A DNA stretch of 64,000 bases from Bacteroidetes bacterium UBA1935 (lineage in GTDB: Bacteria > Bacteroidota > Bacteroidia > Chitinophagales > Chitinophagaceae): assembly GCA_002337045.1 (NCBI GenBank), contig DDFF01000015.1:62001-126000 (forward strand), given 5' to 3'. Of the stretch, positions 25,515 to 35,329 are shown one piece after another. A program made the translations under genes and the position numbers. The notes under the pieces were generated by a model. The model did not search any database. It was not told the DNA's origin and saw nothing but the letters and a program-made list of their open reading frames with translations. Positions within the stretch are counted from its first letter, which is position 1, and the number at the start of each line of letters is the position of its first letter.

Positions 25515-28500
25515 ATGCCAGCACAAATCACTATTAATGGTAAGGTTCAGTTAATCCCAGGTGATAAGCCATTGGCTTCGGTTTCTGTTGAACTATGGGA
25601 CTCAATTAATGACTATGGACGTATTGCAAACACAGTTACGAATGCTGCAGGGGACTTCAGTTTTACAATTTCTGATCCTTTTAATGCGATGATAGAAAGT
25701 GGTACGATAGGGACAATGTACAAAATACTTGAAGGAGATGTTTTGATCAAAAGCCAAAATGTGACCTATGTAGCCGGAGTAGTAGTAGAAATTGATATTT
25801 CTTACTCTGAGTATGACGCTATTGAAAAACCGCAAAAGCAAATTGTTATAGAAGGAACTGTTTCTGATTTTAATGGGATACCTGTTCCAGATACAAAAGT
25901 AAATGTATATGAAGGTGGTTTTCGTACCAAAACACTTCTTTCAAAAGTTAAATCGGACGTAAACGGTTATTATAAAGCTGTTATTAACGAACGCGATATC
26001 AATAACTCTGTAGTAATAGCCAAAAGGTCTATTCGTATAGAAGCTGTTGGTATTGACGATAACGATATTCTTGCCAGTTCAGGAGATATATTTAATTACC
26101 CGGATATAATCAAAGCCGATTTAAAGCTTACTGAAAGCTACACTGAAGCATCTTCAGTATTTGAGAATATTACAGCGGCATTGGCTGAAGTTATTGGTTC
26201 TACAGATTTAGGTACGTTGGAAGTTAATGAGTCTACCAAAGTTAATGAAATCCGCTACGTAGCTGAAGCAACAGGAAGAACCGAGGATGAAGTAGTTTCT
26301 TTAGTTCAGGCTCACAAGTTTGCTGCGGAAGCATCTGTAGCTCCAGTTATGTTATATGCTGCAGTATTATCTCGTGGGATTATTGACGGAGAAGTTAATC
26401 CGATGATGAGAATGAAAGAAACGGAACTGAGGGATGCGATTACCTTAGCTTCTGAAACGAAGAAAATACCAACACAAGCTCCTGGGGATGTTGATGATTT
26501 TATTGATGGAGTGAAGACCTATCAGATAGCTACGACAAAAGGGTTGAAAATCGGAGAAGAAACATATTCAGTTGAAGATGTTCTTGCGTCTATTTTCAGT
26601 TCTTCTACTGCGTATAACAGTTTTCTGTCATTAATGAATGATAGAGATTATACCGACCCTGAAGATTTTTGGAATGCATTTGAAGCTGCTAATGGTAGCA
26701 CGGCAAGACAAGCCGCTCAAAAAGGCTTTACAATAGCAAATTTAACAGGCTATCAGCCTAAAATTACTGCTCATGTATTAGCTGAACTTGGAAGTTCTTC
26801 TATTCATACTCTTTCAACATGGAGTGCCAATACTTGGGAAAGTCATATAGCTGCAGTTTGTGATGCTAATGATGAATTGTGTGTGCCGCTGTCTATAAGG
26901 CAAGAGCAGACAGACCCAGGCTTGGCAGATGTCCACGAGGTGTATGCCCAAATTATGGCAGCAACTTTTCAAAATATGTATCCGCTTACATATATATCAT
27001 CTGAACTGACTGGCCCGGATGCTGCGTTGTTAATACCTCATGCTGGTGTTCGTTCTAACGTTGTTACGTTTATTTCTAATAACCCAGCATTTGATGTAAG
27101 GTTACATAACGTATTTGACATTAATAGTACTGATTACAATACTAGTGGTATAGCAGATGTAGATGTAGTTATTGATGCATTAGCACCGTTCCAACGTGTT
27201 CTTCGTATTACATTAGGAGACCCTGAAATTGTATGTGCGTTTATTAAGGATGGTCTTAAGTCAGCTTCAGCTATTTCTGAATTAGATGAGGAATTCTTTG
27301 TAGAACGTTATGCTGAACTTATTAATAATGAAGAAAAGTCAAGACAGATTTATGCTAGAGCGGTAACTATTGCAAATTTAGCGAGTCATCATACTGCTGA
27401 TATTCTGGTCAACGGTAATAAATCAGCTGCTAGCGAAGTATTGCCATACATGGATTTTACTTCAGAACTTGGTGGTGGTGCCGTTACAGAGCCTGATTTT
27501 GCAACTATGTTTGGTAGTCAAAGCTTCTGTACGTGTGAACGTTGCATGTCTATGTACAGCCCAGCAGCGTATGTTACTGATATTTTGTCTTACATGCGTT
27601 CAACAGGTGCCGAACCATTGAAAGCTTATAACGAATTGTTAAGTAGAAGGTCAGATATAAAATATATTGATCTTACGTGTAAGAATACAAACACCCCTAT
27701 GCCTTATGTTGATCTCGTTAATGAGATACTAGAGCGATTTATTATGACAATTAAAGGTGTTTCCGGTGTTCCAAGTTCTTTCCAAACAAGTGGTACACCG
27801 GAGCAGTTGGCAGCCTATCCTGAACATGTCTATAAAAATACTGGAGTCTATACAGATTATACAGGTTATGGTATTGTATATAACAATTCCAGCATTAGTT
27901 CTACAGACGGTATTCTGAACAATGCTGTATATCCGAACGTTTTACCATTTAACCTTGCCTTAGAAGAGTCAAGAAGTTATTTGCAATATTTGGGTAAGCC
28001 ACGAATTGAGCTGTTAAAATCATTTAGGCCATATACAACTCCTTCATATTCAGCAACTAATGAAATATCTGACTATAGTATCTATGCTGAATTGCTTGGG
28101 CTGAACAAAGTAGCTGCTGATATTATTTCACAGGCCTATTCCAGCAGTTTCTATTCAAGTATTGCTAATGACCATGTGTTTTATGGATTTTCAACTTCAT
28201 CAGTTAGTGGATTTCAGGACCCAGCTGACAGTACATTGACACTTTCAGGTAATTGGTATGATGTATTAACAAACCGACTTGACGTGCTTTTACAGCAATC
28301 GTCTATCAACTATAAAGAACTCCTGCAATTACTGATTACTGATTTCGTAAATCGAATTCATAATACAACATCGCCAGCCTCGCATAGGGATGTGAACATA
28401 CTGAATATTGCAGGTAAACCTGAAGAAACATGTGTCGTTTCAGAGCTTAAATTAGAATTTAACGCTGATAATAACGTAACTAAACAGGCTTTTCTCAATA

Positions 28501-31500
28501 GGTTACATCGTTTTATTCGATTGTATCGAACAAATAAGTATTCTATTTATCAGTGGGATATTATATTACGTTCTTTGGGAATTACAGAACTTAATAGTAC
28601 TAGTAAGCCTACTACAAACGGTTCTTTACGCGATTTCGAAATGATAGGTAAAGTTGTCCAGCTTTCCGAAAAGCTATCGATAGAGCCTGAGGTACTTGCT
28701 GGTTGGTGGAGTAGCCTAGATGTAATGTCGTATCTCAATTATGAAAATGGTACCAGGGATTCCTTGCCATCTGTTTACACTAATATTTTTGATAATAAAG
28801 CTGTAATAAATAATGCTGGGGATAATGTATTTGCGAGTTATTCTACATTAGGATCATATACCTACGAACAGCATATCTCAAGACTAGCATCACTATGTCT
28901 TATAGGTGAAGGTGATCTCAAGGATTTAATGAGTTTACTCGGAATTAACCTAACATCTGCAATCAGTCATGTGGTAATAAGCAGGCTATATGTATTATCA
29001 CGTATTGCTGCAGCTACAGGTTTATCTGTCAACGGTTTAATATCCATTATTAAATTGTCAGGTTTGTTGACTACGGTTGGTAGCTTTTTGTCTTCACCAC
29101 CTTACACTGCTGGTTCACCATCCCAGACCTATACATATACGGACTATCTTAATTTACTAGACAAGCTTGTTGTAGCTATAGATGCAGTTAATAACTCGGG
29201 ACTTTCTTTAGACGAGTTGGATTTTGTTGTAAGAAATGTTGATCAGCAGGACAGTTATTTCAAACACAGTAAGGATATACAGCCATTTTATCTTGTATTA
29301 CGTGAAAGTTTACTTAAATACCCTGTTTATAATGATCCAGCGTCTTCTAGTACAGAAGATGTTGAGTTTGCTCAGAACAGGCTCAATCAACTTGTAAGTG
29401 TCATCTATCAACAATTCAGTAAGGAGTTTAATGTTCCTTCTAAGTGGATACAAAAGATACTCGATCCAACCGGTGTTACTACAACATCATCTACTACTTC
29501 ATCATTTTCAATGAAAATATTGAAGGATAATCTATTCAGGTCGAGTTCAGATTCATTGAATGAAGGAACAGGTACTGCTGATTACTATCAGAAATATAGG
29601 TTAGTTGATAAGATTTCAATGCTTGCCGAGAGATTGAAAATTAAGACGGAAGACTTTTTAAGTTTATATAGTGCAGGTTTACCTTCTGGTACAGATCCAT
29701 TGGATTTTAATTTTAATGATTTGTATACTGCTGTAAGTAGTGGTACATACAAACCAGTTGAAAACACAAGTCCTGTTGCATGTTTCGAAGGGGTTTTACG
29801 ATTAGCGAAGTTAATTGAAGTAAGAGATGTATTAAATCTTAAGGATGGATCATTCAGTGAATTATTATCAATTGACTATGTAACAGTTCCAAGCGGGACT
29901 TCGACGGCGAAAGCTGCTTGGTTAGCGTTTTTTGATAAGAATACTTCATGGGGAGCTTCATTGGAAGAGCTTGTTGGTGATGAAGCCGTGATATCCTCTA
30001 CGGCCGGTGCTGAAACTAATTTGCTAAGGACTACATTCCCTGGTGCGTTTGCGTTAAATAGTTATAGCAATTTAGATAGGCTACTTACGATCAATAAAAT
30101 CGTAGCTATCTCTAAACGTGCAGGGTTATTGCCGTTAACATTACAAAAGACGTTGAGACCAGATCTGTTGCTCGCTGACTCACAGAAGATTTTGCTTGCA
30201 GCCAAGGGTAAGCAAACAGATGAAAACTGGCAGAAAGTTGCCAAACCGCTTCGTGACGTTATCAGGGCAAAGCAAAGGAAGGCGCTAACAGCATATGCAA
30301 TTGCCAACCCGCCTGCAGGTAATAAATATCCATGGAGGAATGAAAATGACTTATATGCATATCTCTTAATTGATGTGGAAATGGAACCTGTCATGATGAC
30401 CTCTCGTTTGAAGCAAGCAATTAATAGTATTCAGCTATTTATTGATCGTGTAATGCTTAATCTGGAGTGGGTTAATGGTGACAGAGGTATAAGTGGGGTT
30501 TCTATTCGTATCCCTCATACATCTCCTTTTGCTATTCAGTGGAAGAAATGGAGAAAATGGTATGGGATATGGGAAGCCAATAGACAAGTGTTTCTATATC
30601 CTGAAAATTGGCTTGAACCATCACTAAGGGATGATAAAACTGAGTTTTTCAGGGAGTTTGAGGCTCAATTGTTACAAGAAGAAATTACCGATAAATCTGT
30701 AGAGGCAGCAATGCGAACTTACTTGCAAAATCTGGATGATGTATCGAGGTTAGAGCCTGTGGGTGTTTGTGACAGTATCGATCCTGTTACCAATAAGTAT
30801 ATCACGCATGCATTCGCTCGTACTTATGGTAATCCACAACAGTATTATTATCGTACACTTATTGATGATGCTTGGTCAGGGTGGCAGAAGATGGATATTG
30901 ATATGAAAGGAAACCATATCGCTCCAATTGTTTGGAATAACAGGGTGTATGTTTTCTGGACTACCTGTACGGAAAAGAAAATTAAAGCGAATCAGGGGCC
31001 TGGTACTTCAGATGTTGGTGGTTTAAAGCATGTAATGAATAATTGGGGTGGTTACAATAGTCAGTTCTTTTATAATGACCCATTGAGCCCGTCTGTAGAA
31101 CCTGATCCAAATGATAAAGATGCCGGATTCTATCATCAATTAGAGTTTACATTGAACTGGACAGAATATAAAGATGGTAAATGGCAGAAACAAAAAGTTG
31201 GTAAAGAGACTGCTAAGGTTACATTAAATCCATATTTATCAACGAGCATTTCTGCCTATATGGAGCATCCTACCTGGGATATTTTTAAAATCATACCATT
31301 TTATAAAAATCTCACAAACGGCTTCAGCTCTTCACTTATCGACATGATTAAGTCTCGTGTTTTTTTGCAGCCGATTGTGCCAATTCAAAGCAGGTTCCGT
31401 GTCCCACTTAATCCATACGAATTAAGAATACATTTACAGTACCCCCACAGGTACAATACAGGTGATGAAACGGTGCTTTATTTGCTAAAGTCATTTCTGT

Positions 31501-34500
31501 TAACTGATCAAGGTGCAGAACCAGTAGTGTCAGATATTACTAACGGAGGTTGGGGTATATTACCACCTGCAGGTACACTTGTGAAAAATATGCACTTGAT
31601 TCAAAACCAGCCTTGGGCTACCGACGGTGTGTTGTATAGAGATAATTTTGCAGTTTCTACTAAAACGAATGGCGTTTATGTTTATGATCTGGAGCGTAAG
31701 GTAACTGCTTCTACCATTGACAGAACAACATCTGAAGCTATCCTTGACAAGACGCCGGCCGATTTTGGGAAATTTAAAGTGAAGCCTAAGTCAAACTTCA
31801 GGAATCACCCAATGGAGAATCAGTTTTTCTATATTGATGGACCAAATACTTTTTTTGCACGTACATTAGGTACTCCTATCGGAACTTGGTATGCAAATGA
31901 CGTAGCATATTTGCCAACAAGTATAGTAGGTTCGCCAATGCTGCCCGCAAGCCCGGGAAAAACAAATACGCCAATTCGTACTGGTGAAACTGTAACATTG
32001 AGTTCGCATGGAGGAGAGGTATTTGCTGTTGCAACAAATACGCCATTCCTTGTAGTAGCTAATTCCAGTAATACGGTCTTTGCGACAACATCTGTTCCTG
32101 TGAGTGCAGGAGGTGGCAGTGTGATTTATAAAGACCCAGGGTTACCAAGTACACCTGTTAATAGAATCCCATCCGGTAAGGCCACATATTTTTTTCAAAC
32201 CTTCTTCCATCCTCACATGCATTCGTTCTTGCGTGCTATTTATACAGGTGGAATACCGGAGCTGTTAAAATTAAGTGCCCAGATACAACAAGATGGTATG
32301 AAGTTTAGGACTACGTATCAGCCTACTACGTTAGTTTATGATACGACTTCTTACCCTTTGCCGGATAATAAAGTTGATTTTAGTTATAAAGGTGCATATT
32401 CAATATATAACTGGGAGATATTCTTTCACATCCCAATGATGATTGCACAAGGCTTGAGTAATAATCAGAAGTTCGAAGAAGCGCAAAAGTGGTACCATTA
32501 CATTTTTAACCCAACGAGTACAGTTGCTGATGATGATGTAACACCAACGAATAACAAAGCTCGTTTTTGGCGATTTAGGCCTTTTTATGATACAGCCAGT
32601 AATACTATTCTGTCTCTGCATCAAATATTGTTAGAGATTAATAACCCAGCTTCTCTTAGTGCTGGCAGCACAAGTGTTAAACAAGTGGAAAAAATGGGCG
32701 AAGATCCAATGAATCCATTTGCAATAGCAAGATACAGGACTGTAGGGTTTATGAAGAATGTGGTTTTAAAATATCTTGATAACCTGATTGCATGGGCGGA
32801 TAGTCTTTTTACACGAAATACGATAGAGTCAATTAATGAAGCAACCCAGTTGTATATCCTCGCGTCTAATATTCTTGGTAAAAGACCTGAAGAGGTAATG
32901 AAGCGTGCACAATCAAACACGTTCTCATTTAACGATTTGGGTTCTACTATTGATAAGTTTGGTAATGCTAGAGTGGCAATTGAAAATTATATTGATTACA
33001 ATGCTGCGGTAACTACACCAGGAACACCCCACAAGCCGAACAATGTCATAAGCATGATGTTCTACTTCTGTACACCTGAAAACAAGGAATTGCTTAAGTA
33101 TTGGGATATTGTTGCTGACAGATTGTTCAAAATAAGGAATTCTCTCAATATTAAAGGACAGGTTAATAAGCTGCCACTTTTTGAACCTCCAATTAATCCG
33201 GCAATGTTGGTCAGAGCAGCTGCATCCGGAGTCGATTTCGGAAGCGTGTTAGATGATATGGGGGGAGCTAACATTCCTAATTATCGATTTAACTATGTTG
33301 TTCAAAAAGCTAACGAATATTGTGGTGATGTAAAAGCATTGGGGGGAGCATTGTTGTCTGCTTTAGAGAAAAAGGATGCAGAAGAGCTTGCATTAATTAG
33401 GTCTGGTTTAGAGGCAAAAGTGCTTCAAAGCACTTTGTTAATGAAACAAACCCAACTCAAAGAAGCGAATGCCAATCTTGAGTCGTTGTACAAGACAAAG
33501 GAGATTACTTCCGACAAGTTTAATTATTATAACTCAAGACAATTCCAAAACGATAGGGAGCGTGAACATTTGTCAACCCTTGCAAAAACAATAGAATTAC
33601 AAAGGTCACAGGCCATCATGTCTGCTATTTCATCTGGTATGGCACTAATACCTCAGTTTCATATTCAGGCGTTTTCTGCAGTCGGACCTAGTTGGGGAGG
33701 ACAACAATTGTCTACGATATTTCAAGCAATCAGTACCAATTTAGGGTTCCAGGTAGCTATGAAGAACACTAGTGCCAGTATAGCTTCAACAGTTGGTGGA
33801 TATGAACGCAGAAGAGATGAATGGCGATTCCAGGCCCAAGCAGCGTCCAAAGAGTTGGAACAAATAGATAAACAAATTGTCGCTGCACAGATAAGGATTG
33901 AGCTTGCTCAGAAAGATGTAGATAGTCAGGTTTTACAAATTGAAAATAATCAGTTCGTAGATGAATTTATGCGTAATAAATATACTAATAAAGAGCTGTA
34001 TAGTTGGATGATAACGCAAATCTCGACTACCTATTTTCAGGCTTATCAGATTGCTTACAAAATGGCGAGAAAAGCTGTTCAATGTTACAATCACGAATTA
34101 CCTTTTGCGAAACAGAAAGCTGAGCAAATTGTTACTATGGGTTACTGGGACAGTCTCAAAAAAGGCTTATTGGTAGGCGAAAAATTGCAGTTGGATCTAA
34201 GAAAGTTAGAGATGGCTTATATTGAAGAAAATGAACGTGAGCTTGAATTGACAAAACATGTTTCGCTGGCTATGTTGGATGCAGACAGTTTATTAACTTT
34301 GAAACGTGAAGGTGCATGTGAATTTACAATTCCAACATGGTTATACAATCTTGATTTCCCGGGTCATTATAATAGGAGAATCAAGTCTGTAAGTATCAGT
34401 ATGCCTTGTGTTGCAGGTCCATATACTACAATCGCAGCAGAATTTTCATTAGGGCAAAACTATGTTTATGGTATATCTGAACCCGTTTATAGTAAAACAA

Positions 34501-35279
34501 CCGGTATAGAAACGTCGCCTACCCCTGTAAGTTCTTTTACTTCTGGCGGTATAATTGCGACGAGCAGTGCTCAAAATGATAATGGTGTGTTTGATTTTAA
34601 TTTCAAAGATGAACGATATCTCCCATTCGAGGGCAGAGGTGCACATAGCAAATGGTCTTTATCATTGATGCAAGATCCAGAACTCAGACAGTTTGATTAT
34701 AATTCAATATCGGATTTAATAATACATATTAAATATACAGCAAGAACTACTGGTTCCTCAGGTAGTAAAGTAAGTGCAGCGATATCTGACATAAAGAATA
34801 GAATTGAAGGATCTACTGCCCACAGCTCACTAATGCCGAGGGTATTTAGCCTGACTCATGAATTTAGTAGTGAATGGGGGGCTGGTTTCGCATCAACTAC
34901 GAATGTTGGTGGGTCACATAATATAGGACATAAAGTGAACCTAGCGCTAAAGCATGAACATTTTCCAGTGTATTGCCAAGGTAAATCAATTCATTTTAAA
35001 AATGTTACACTACATCTTGTAGTAAATAAGAATGGTGTGACGAAGGAATTTGAAGTTGATATTAAGCTGAATACATCTACCGCTACTCCTGGAACTATAT
35101 CATTACAGTCTTCATTTGACTTTATGCATTCAGCAGAATTGCCTGCAACTACCATGAATGAAGGGGATACTTGCAATCTTAGTTTTACGTTCTATCATGA
35201 AGATTCCGGTGCGTATACAGAAGTTGATGTAGCTGATATTAAAGATTGTTACGCAGTTGTGCACTATTATTTGTCATAG
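25515..35279 (+). CDS. Tc toxin subunit A (TcA), insecticidal-complex translocator
   Basis: 3254 aa. Two carboxypeptidase-regulatory-like beta-sandwich domains come first (about 5-60 and 108-160), an addition to the usual TcA plan. Then a long alpha-helical shell; the VRP1/SpvA signature with SFCTCERCMSMYSPAAYV (about 669-686); the neuraminidase-like domain (about 1768 on: TYGNPQQYYYRTL, then HIAPIVWNNRVYVFW); the coiled-coil pore-forming region (about 2630-2860) around a hydrophobic tip (about 2697-2755); and the C-terminal TcB-binding domain (about 2914 on, FTIPTWLYNLDFPGHY). TcA pentamers form a syringe-like channel that injects the TcC toxin tip into target cells. The TcB-TcC gene follows after 50 bp. 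No signal peptide, as in known Tc proteins; no holin or endolysin release gene is seen nearby. Confidence 0.93.
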   Translation: MPAQITINGKVQLIPGDKPLASVSVELWDSINDYGRIANTVTNAAGDFSFTISDPFNAMIESGTIGTMYKILEGDVLIKSQNVTYVAGVVVEIDISYSEYDAIEKPQKQIVIEGTVSDFNGIPVPDTKVNVYEGGFRTKTLLSKVKSDVNGYYKAVINERDINNSVVIAKRSIRIEAVGIDDNDILASSGDIFNYPDIIKADLKLTESYTEASSVFENITAALAEVIGSTDLGTLEVNESTKVNEIRYVAEATGRTEDEVVSLVQAHKFAAEASVAPVMLYAAVLSRGIIDGEVNPMMRMKETELRDAITLASETKKIPTQAPGDVDDFIDGVKTYQIATTKGLKIGEETYSVEDVLASIFSSSTAYNSFLSLMNDRDYTDPEDFWNAFEAANGSTARQAAQKGFTIANLTGYQPKITAHVLAELGSSSIHTLSTWSANTWESHIAAVCDANDELCVPLSIRQEQTDPGLADVHEVYAQIMAATFQNMYPLTYISSELTGPDAALLIPHAGVRSNVVTFISNNPAFDVRLHNVFDINSTDYNTSGIADVDVVIDALAPFQRVLRITLGDPEIVCAFIKDGLKSASAISELDEEFFVERYAELINNEEKSRQIYARAVTIANLASHHTADILVNGNKSAASEVLPYMDFTSELGGGAVTEPDFATMFGSQSFCTCERCMSMYSPAAYVTDILSYMRSTGAEPLKAYNELLSRRSDIKYIDLTCKNTNTPMPYVDLVNEILERFIMTIKGVSGVPSSFQTSGTPEQLAAYPEHVYKNTGVYTDYTGYGIVYNNSSISSTDGILNNAVYPNVLPFNLALEESRSYLQYLGKPRIELLKSFRPYTTPSYSATNEISDYSIYAELLGLNKVAADIISQAYSSSFYSSIANDHVFYGFSTSSVSGFQDPADSTLTLSGNWYDVLTNRLDVLLQQSSINYKELLQLLITDFVNRIHNTTSPASHRDVNILNIAGKPEETCVVSELKLEFNADNNVTKQAFLNRLHRFIRLYRTNKYSIYQWDIILRSLGITELNSTSKPTTNGSLRDFEMIGKVVQLSEKLSIEPEVLAGWWSSLDVMSYLNYENGTRDSLPSVYTNIFDNKAVINNAGDNVFASYSTLGSYTYEQHISRLASLCLIGEGDLKDLMSLLGINLTSAISHVVISRLYVLSRIAAATGLSVNGLISIIKLSGLLTTVGSFLSSPPYTAGSPSQTYTYTDYLNLLDKLVVAIDAVNNSGLSLDELDFVVRNVDQQDSYFKHSKDIQPFYLVLRESLLKYPVYNDPASSSTEDVEFAQNRLNQLVSVIYQQFSKEFNVPSKWIQKILDPTGVTTTSSTTSSFSMKILKDNLFRSSSDSLNEGTGTADYYQKYRLVDKISMLAERLKIKTEDFLSLYSAGLPSGTDPLDFNFNDLYTAVSSGTYKPVENTSPVACFEGVLRLAKLIEVRDVLNLKDGSFSELLSIDYVTVPSGTSTAKAAWLAFFDKNTSWGASLEELVGDEAVISSTAGAETNLLRTTFPGAFALNSYSNLDRLLTINKIVAISKRAGLLPLTLQKTLRPDLLLADSQKILLAAKGKQTDENWQKVAKPLRDVIRAKQRKALTAYAIANPPAGNKYPWRNENDLYAYLLIDVEMEPVMMTSRLKQAINSIQLFIDRVMLNLEWVNGDRGISGVSIRIPHTSPFAIQWKKWRKWYGIWEANRQVFLYPENWLEPSLRDDKTEFFREFEAQLLQEEITDKSVEAAMRTYLQNLDDVSRLEPVGVCDSIDPVTNKYITHAFARTYGNPQQYYYRTLIDDAWSGWQKMDIDMKGNHIAPIVWNNRVYVFWTTCTEKKIKANQGPGTSDVGGLKHVMNNWGGYNSQFFYNDPLSPSVEPDPNDKDAGFYHQLEFTLNWTEYKDGKWQKQKVGKETAKVTLNPYLSTSISAYMEHPTWDIFKIIPFYKNLTNGFSSSLIDMIKSRVFLQPIVPIQSRFRVPLNPYELRIHLQYPHRYNTGDETVLYLLKSFLLTDQGAEPVVSDITNGGWGILPPAGTLVKNMHLIQNQPWATDGVLYRDNFAVSTKTNGVYVYDLERKVTASTIDRTTSEAILDKTPADFGKFKVKPKSNFRNHPMENQFFYIDGPNTFFARTLGTPIGTWYANDVAYLPTSIVGSPMLPASPGKTNTPIRTGETVTLSSHGGEVFAVATNTPFLVVANSSNTVFATTSVPVSAGGGSVIYKDPGLPSTPVNRIPSGKATYFFQTFFHPHMHSFLRAIYTGGIPELLKLSAQIQQDGMKFRTTYQPTTLVYDTTSYPLPDNKVDFSYKGAYSIYNWEIFFHIPMMIAQGLSNNQKFEEAQKWYHYIFNPTSTVADDDVTPTNNKARFWRFRPFYDTASNTILSLHQILLEINNPASLSAGSTSVKQVEKMGEDPMNPFAIARYRTVGFMKNVVLKYLDNLIAWADSLFTRNTIESINEATQLYILASNILGKRPEEVMKRAQSNTFSFNDLGSTIDKFGNARVAIENYIDYNAAVTTPGTPHKPNNVISMMFYFCTPENKELLKYWDIVADRLFKIRNSLNIKGQVNKLPLFEPPINPAMLVRAAASGVDFGSVLDDMGGANIPNYRFNYVVQKANEYCGDVKALGGALLSALEKKDAEELALIRSGLEAKVLQSTLLMKQTQLKEANANLESLYKTKEITSDKFNYYNSRQFQNDREREHLSTLAKTIELQRSQAIMSAISSGMALIPQFHIQAFSAVGPSWGGQQLSTIFQAISTNLGFQVAMKNTSASIASTVGGYERRRDEWRFQAQAASKELEQIDKQIVAAQIRIELAQKDVDSQVLQIENNQFVDEFMRNKYTNKELYSWMITQISTTYFQAYQIAYKMARKAVQCYNHELPFAKQKAEQIVTMGYWDSLKKGLLVGEKLQLDLRKLEMAYIEENERELELTKHVSLAMLDADSLLTLKREGACEFTIPTWLYNLDFPGHYNRRIKSVSISMPCVAGPYTTIAAEFSLGQNYVYGISEPVYSKTTGIETSPTPVSSFTSGGIIATSSAQNDNGVFDFNFKDERYLPFEGRGAHSKWSLSLMQDPELRQFDYNSISDLIIHIKYTARTTGSSGSKVSAAISDIKNRIEGSTAHSSLMPRVFSLTHEFSSEWGAGFASTTNVGGSHNIGHKVNLALKHEHFPVYCQGKSIHFKNVTLHLVVNKNGVTKEFEVDIKLNTSTATPGTISLQSSFDFMHSAELPATTMNEGDTCNLSFTFYHEDSGAYTEVDVADIKDCYAVVHYYLS

Positions 35280-35329
35280 TTGCCGAATGGAAATGATCAA
35301 TAGAATAATCAAGCTAAAACCAATAAACT

